Position numbers and translations under genes: made by a program. Positions 5,063 to 7,429 of a DNA stretch of 7,429 nucleotides are shown one piece after another. The notes beneath the pieces were generated by a model. That model saw only the letters and a program-made list of their open reading frames with translations. It was not told the DNA's origin and searched no databases. Source of the stretch: Ruminococcus sp. (lineage in GTDB: Bacteria > Bacillota > Clostridia > Oscillospirales > Ruminococcaceae); assembly GCA_014799765.1 (NCBI GenBank), contig JAAVHK010000137.1:1-7429 (forward strand), written 5' to 3'. The number at the start of each line of letters is the position of its first letter. Position 1 is the stretch's first letter.

Positions 5063-6031
5063 TCATTTACTTTTACCGAAAAGCCATCCCATAATTTCCG
5101 TATCTGCTGAAAAGGCATTACCTCCGGCGTGTTGGTCACGATAACCACGTTCAGTAAAATATTCGTCAGGTTTTACATCAAGAACAAGAATATCATTTAT
5201 TTCACTGTCTGATAATCCCTGCTCCGTATATAATCCGTAAAGTTCATTATAAGCGTTTTTCAGGTAATCAGAGCCGTAATAGGTATCGTTTTCCCCAATC
5301 GCCATATATACGGGAGTTCTGGCTTCTGCAAGTACATTTAAATCACCGTCCCAACGTGAACTTGTTTCAAGATATGCGGTATAAATTTCCGGACGTTTCC
5401 CCATGACAATTGAACCTGTTTCACCACCTCCCGACATTCCGTGAAGATATACTTTATTTTTATCAATATTATAATTTTCAATAAAATATTCAGTCAGTTC
5501 AATTGCCATATTTGCGGAAGTTTCACCCCAGTCATCAAGCTGTGTTGAAATAATAATCATTTTGTCATTATATTTTCTTGCTTCAAATGGAAATCCCTCT
5601 ACAAGATTAGCACCTGTTCCCTGAAAATACAATCCCTCCCAGCCAGGTAGCGTTACAAACAACGCATAAGGTTCAGAACCGTCGTAACTTTCGGGAATAT
5701 AACTACTGAAATGAATATCTCCCTGTGAACCGGAATGAAGTACGTTATCGACAATAAAGTCATTTTTCATCTGTTTTCCGAACTCTATTCTATCCGACCG
5801 CTGATTGACTAACTCTTTTTTCATAAGATACAAATCAAATACGTCCCACCTTTTATCATCATTTAAATCGTAATCTTTTCCTGTTAAGTCAGATGTTTCT
5901 TCAGTAAGAAGAAAATTCTTAAGATTTTTCAAATCGTCAATGTTAAATATATTTTCTGCTGATACCTTTCCGACAAATGCCATTGTCCCTATGGCGAACA
6001 CCGATATTACTGATATAATACTTTTTTTCAT
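5063..6031 (-). CDS. Secreted alpha/beta hydrolase (esterase-like) with N-terminal dockerin-like module
   Basis: 322 aa. A signal peptide ends near KVSA (residue 25). A dockerin-like module follows at about 28-75, with a degenerate EF-hand loop DLNDDKRWDVFD (55-66) in which the usual Gly is Lys. The hydrolase domain is about 105-320. It has the nucleophile elbow HGMSGGG (Ser200), a likely acid in GENDTYYG (Asp249) and a likely base in RDQHAGGNAF (His301). A W-G/Y-F-Q-G-T-G loop at about 131-140 may help form the oxyanion hole. This is the classic Ser-Asp-His order of esterases and related peptidases or depolymerases; the substrate is unknown, and a plant cell-wall ester is a guess from the dockerin. 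The stop is TGA. It lies 59 bases after the reductase gene, with a terminator-like hairpin in between and no separate promoter seen, so read-through from the reductase promoter is likely. The ribosome site is AGGAG (6038-6042). Confidence 0.85.
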   Translation of the reverse strand: MKKSIISVISVFAIGTMAFVGKVSAENIFNIDDLKNLKNFLLTEETSDLTGKDYDLNDDKRWDVFDLYLMKKELVNQRSDRIEFGKQMKNDFIVDNVLHSGSQGDIHFSSYIPESYDGSEPYALFVTLPGWEGLYFQGTGANLVEGFPFEARKYNDKMIIISTQLDDWGETSANMAIELTEYFIENYNIDKNKVYLHGMSGGGETGSIVMGKRPEIYTAYLETSSRWDGDLNVLAEARTPVYMAIGENDTYYGSDYLKNAYNELYGLYTEQGLSDSEINDILVLDVKPDEYFTERGYRDQHAGGNAFSADTEIMGWLFGKSK

Positions 6032-6043
6032 TTTTTCACTCCT

Positions 6044-6077
6044 AATAAAAAACTGTCCGCATTATTCATACGGACAG
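6044..6077 (-). terminator. Terminator or attenuator between reductase and hydrolase genes
   Basis: In the transcript CTGTCCG pairs perfectly with CGGACAG around an 11-base loop, followed at once by TTTTTT. It lies 14 bases past the reductase stop. Its T run ends only a few bases before the AGGAG ribosome site of the hydrolase. Because no promoter is visible after it, it probably works as a partial terminator within an operon. Confidence 0.75.
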
Positions 6078-6090
6078 CAGATTAAAATTT

Positions 6091-6978
6091 TTACCAGTTT
6101 TTCTTTTCCTTTGAACTGTCATGTTTTGTTTTGCGTTCCTCTACCATTTTTGCGAACCACTCTACCATAGCAGGGTCATAATGCGAGAAGAATGAACTTT
6201 TTTTCGTATCGAGTGAGGCTATTGCTGACATATCGTCATTATCAAGTGCGAAATCGAATACGTTGAAATTCTGTTCCATGCGTTCAATGTGTACGGACTT
6301 CGGCAGTACTACAACGCCCCTCTGAATGTTCCACCGCAACATCACCTGAGCAGGTGTTTTACCGTATTTTCCGCCGATTGCAGTCAGTACAGGGTTTTCA
6401 AAAAGACCTCCTCTGCCCTCACCGAAAGGAGCCCACGCTTCAATCTGGACTTCGTATTTGTCCATCCATTTTTTAGCCTCTGTCTGCTGATTGAACGGGT
6501 GTGTTTCCACCTGATTCACCATAGGTACGATATCGGCGAAACTTGCAATATCAACCAGTCTGTCCGGATAAAAATTTGATACACCGATAGCTTTCAGAAT
6601 ACCTTCGTTGTAGAGTTCTTCCAATGCACGATACGCACCGTAATAATCGCTGAACGGCTGGTGCAGTAACATAAGGTCAATGTATTCCGTCTGTAACTTC
6701 CGCATTGATTCGTAGACGGATTTTTTTGTCTCCTCGTAACCGTAATGCTCTACCCATACTTTTGTTGTCAGAAAAATTTCCTCTCTCGGTACGCCCGATT
6801 TTACAATAGCGTTGCCTACTTCTTCCTCGTTGAAGTAGCTTTGTGCGGTATCGATAAGGCGATAACCTGTTTTCAGTGCATCAAGAACGCATTTCTCGCA
6901 CTCATCTTTTGTGACCTGATAAACACCATATCCAAGTACCGGCATTTTCAGACCGTTGTTAAGCTGTACGTATTCCAT
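6091..6978 (-). CDS. Aldo/keto reductase
   Basis: 295 aa, a cytoplasmic NAD(P)H-dependent oxidoreductase that reduces aldehydes or ketones to alcohols. The AKR signature is complete: G-Y-R-L-I-D-T-A-Q-S-Y at 38-48, with catalytic Asp43 and Tyr48, Lys73 (FLTTKVWV) and His106 (LMLLHQPF). The second signature IGVSNF is at 131-136, the strand-6 motif MVNQVETHPFNQQ at 153-165, and the cofactor phosphate motif VLPKSVHIERMEQN at 224-237. It resembles the 2,5-diketogluconate reductase-like group; the real substrate is unknown. The C-terminus has an added Lys-rich tail. A strong ribosome site (AAGGAGG) precedes ATG, and the promoter at 7010-7038 carries two LysR-type palindromes. It is transcribed toward the dockerin hydrolase. 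Confidence 0.95.
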   Translation of the reverse strand: MEYVQLNNGLKMPVLGYGVYQVTKDECEKCVLDALKTGYRLIDTAQSYFNEEEVGNAIVKSGVPREEIFLTTKVWVEHYGYEETKKSVYESMRKLQTEYIDLMLLHQPFSDYYGAYRALEELYNEGILKAIGVSNFYPDRLVDIASFADIVPMVNQVETHPFNQQTEAKKWMDKYEVQIEAWAPFGEGRGGLFENPVLTAIGGKYGKTPAQVMLRWNIQRGVVVLPKSVHIERMEQNFNVFDFALDNDDMSAIASLDTKKSSFFSHYDPAMVEWFAKMVEERKTKHDSSKEKKNW

Positions 6979-7009
6979 AACAGCATACCTCCTTTTTGTT
7001 TGTAATTAT

Positions 7010-7073
7010 ATTATAACCTGCTCCTTTACGTTTGTGAAGTACCGATTAGTTTATCAGTAATAACCCCAAGGTT
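7010..7073 (-). promoter_or_regulatory. Promoter and two palindromic operators of the aldo/keto reductase gene
   Basis: On the - strand the -10 box is TATAAT (7015-7010) and the weak -35 box is TTCACA (7038-7033), with a 17-base spacer. Palindrome B, AACTAATCGGTAC (7051-7039), touches the -35 box. Palindrome A, AACCTTGGGGTT (7073-7062), starts 22 bases upstream of B. The geometry is base-for-base the same as at 3990-4053. Counting from GTAAACCT to GGTACTTC, about 33 of 41 bases are identical between the two. Confidence 0.75.
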
Positions 7074-7429
7074 TACAGACTAAGTGAATTTACCCATTCC
7101 CTGACGTCGTTTTCCGCTACACCTGACGAAAAACGTTTGCCGTCAATCCAGTTTCCGGTACCTGCCATATCCGCAAGAAGTCTGTCGCTTTCACCAAGTC
7201 CGGAACTCGCAGAGGTACAGAACGGTATTACTTTTTTGTCCGTAAAGTCGTTTTCCCTGACAAAATTATCTACTACCCATGCTGCCTCACCCCACCATAT
7301 CGGATAGCCGATAAAAACAGTGTCATAAGAATCCCAGTTATCAACCTGAGTTGATACAAGTTCTATATCTCTTGAATCGGGATTTTCATGTTCATAGCAT
7401 ACACGACTATCGGGATTTGTCCAGTTTAA
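7073..7429 (-). CDS. Flavodoxin, C-terminal part (gene continues past the window)
   Basis: An open frame without a start enters from the right edge and ends with TAA at 7073-7075, giving 118 residues. It matches domain 2 of the triple flavodoxin: both have LNWT followed by a nearby SR, then VFIGYPIWW, WVV, ENDFT, VIPFCTS, GNW-x-DG and RF. It is therefore the same Flavodoxin_4-like type, from about the middle of the fold to the C-terminus. The first strand and FMN phosphate loop lie outside the window. Whether it has a signal peptide, a dockerin or more domains cannot be seen. It precedes the reductase gene, and the first operator of that gene begins at its stop codon. Confidence 0.88.
   Translation of the reverse strand, partial: LNWTNPDSRVCYEHENPDSRDIELVSTQVDNWDSYDTVFIGYPIWWGEAAWVVDNFVRENDFTDKKVIPFCTSASSGLGESDRLLADMAGTGNWIDGKRFSSGVAENDVREWVNSLSL

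Overview
The window looks like a chromosome or metagenomic contig from an AT-rich Gram-positive gut anaerobe close to Ruminococcus (Oscillospiraceae). The reasons are two secreted proteins with N-terminal dockerin-like modules, Gram-positive signal peptides, strong AGGAGG-type ribosome sites, and a flavodoxin/aldo-keto reductase/LysR cluster of a kind common in gut Clostridia. The organism is inferred from protein style, not from a marker gene.

Left part (1 to about 1640, + strand): a fragment of phage structural DNA. It holds the end of an upstream ORF (to 80), a phage major capsid protein gene (98-952) and an unrecognised 116-aa ORF (1073-1423). The 116-aa ORF is bracketed by two diverged copies of the same 53-bp terminator-bearing element. 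No head-completion or tail gene follows. About 160 bp of non-coding DNA with short direct repeats leads to the broken 3' side of an apbE gene.

Right part (about 1640-7429, all genes on the - strand). In transcription order: a flavodoxin running off the window (7429-7073), an aldo/keto reductase (6978-6091), a secreted dockerin-bearing alpha/beta hydrolase (6031-5063), a LysR-type regulator (4954-4040), a secreted dockerin protein with three flavodoxin domains (3869-2007) and a broken ApbE lipoprotein gene (1911 to about 1641). The third flavodoxin domain carries an in-frame TGA where every paralogous domain in the window has Trp, so the protein probably ends early. The apbE remnant has a one-base frameshift in an A run and loses homology at about 1641, where the phage-side DNA begins.

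Regulation is unusually legible. The promoters of the aldo/keto reductase and of the triple flavodoxin each carry two AACC-N4-GGT palindromes exactly 22 bp apart. The proximal one abuts a -35 box with a 17-bp spacer in both cases. A single copy sits just upstream of the lysR promoter. This suggests that the LysR protein controls a small regulon made of these genes and itself. The apbE remnant has its own promoter, whose -35 box lies in the loop of the preceding terminator.

Taken together this is a regulated redox locus: a cytoplasmic reductase, flavodoxin-fold proteins (one exported and possibly surface-attached), an exported hydrolase, and once an FMN-transferase lipoprotein. It seems to be decaying at its 3' end, where mobile DNA abuts it.
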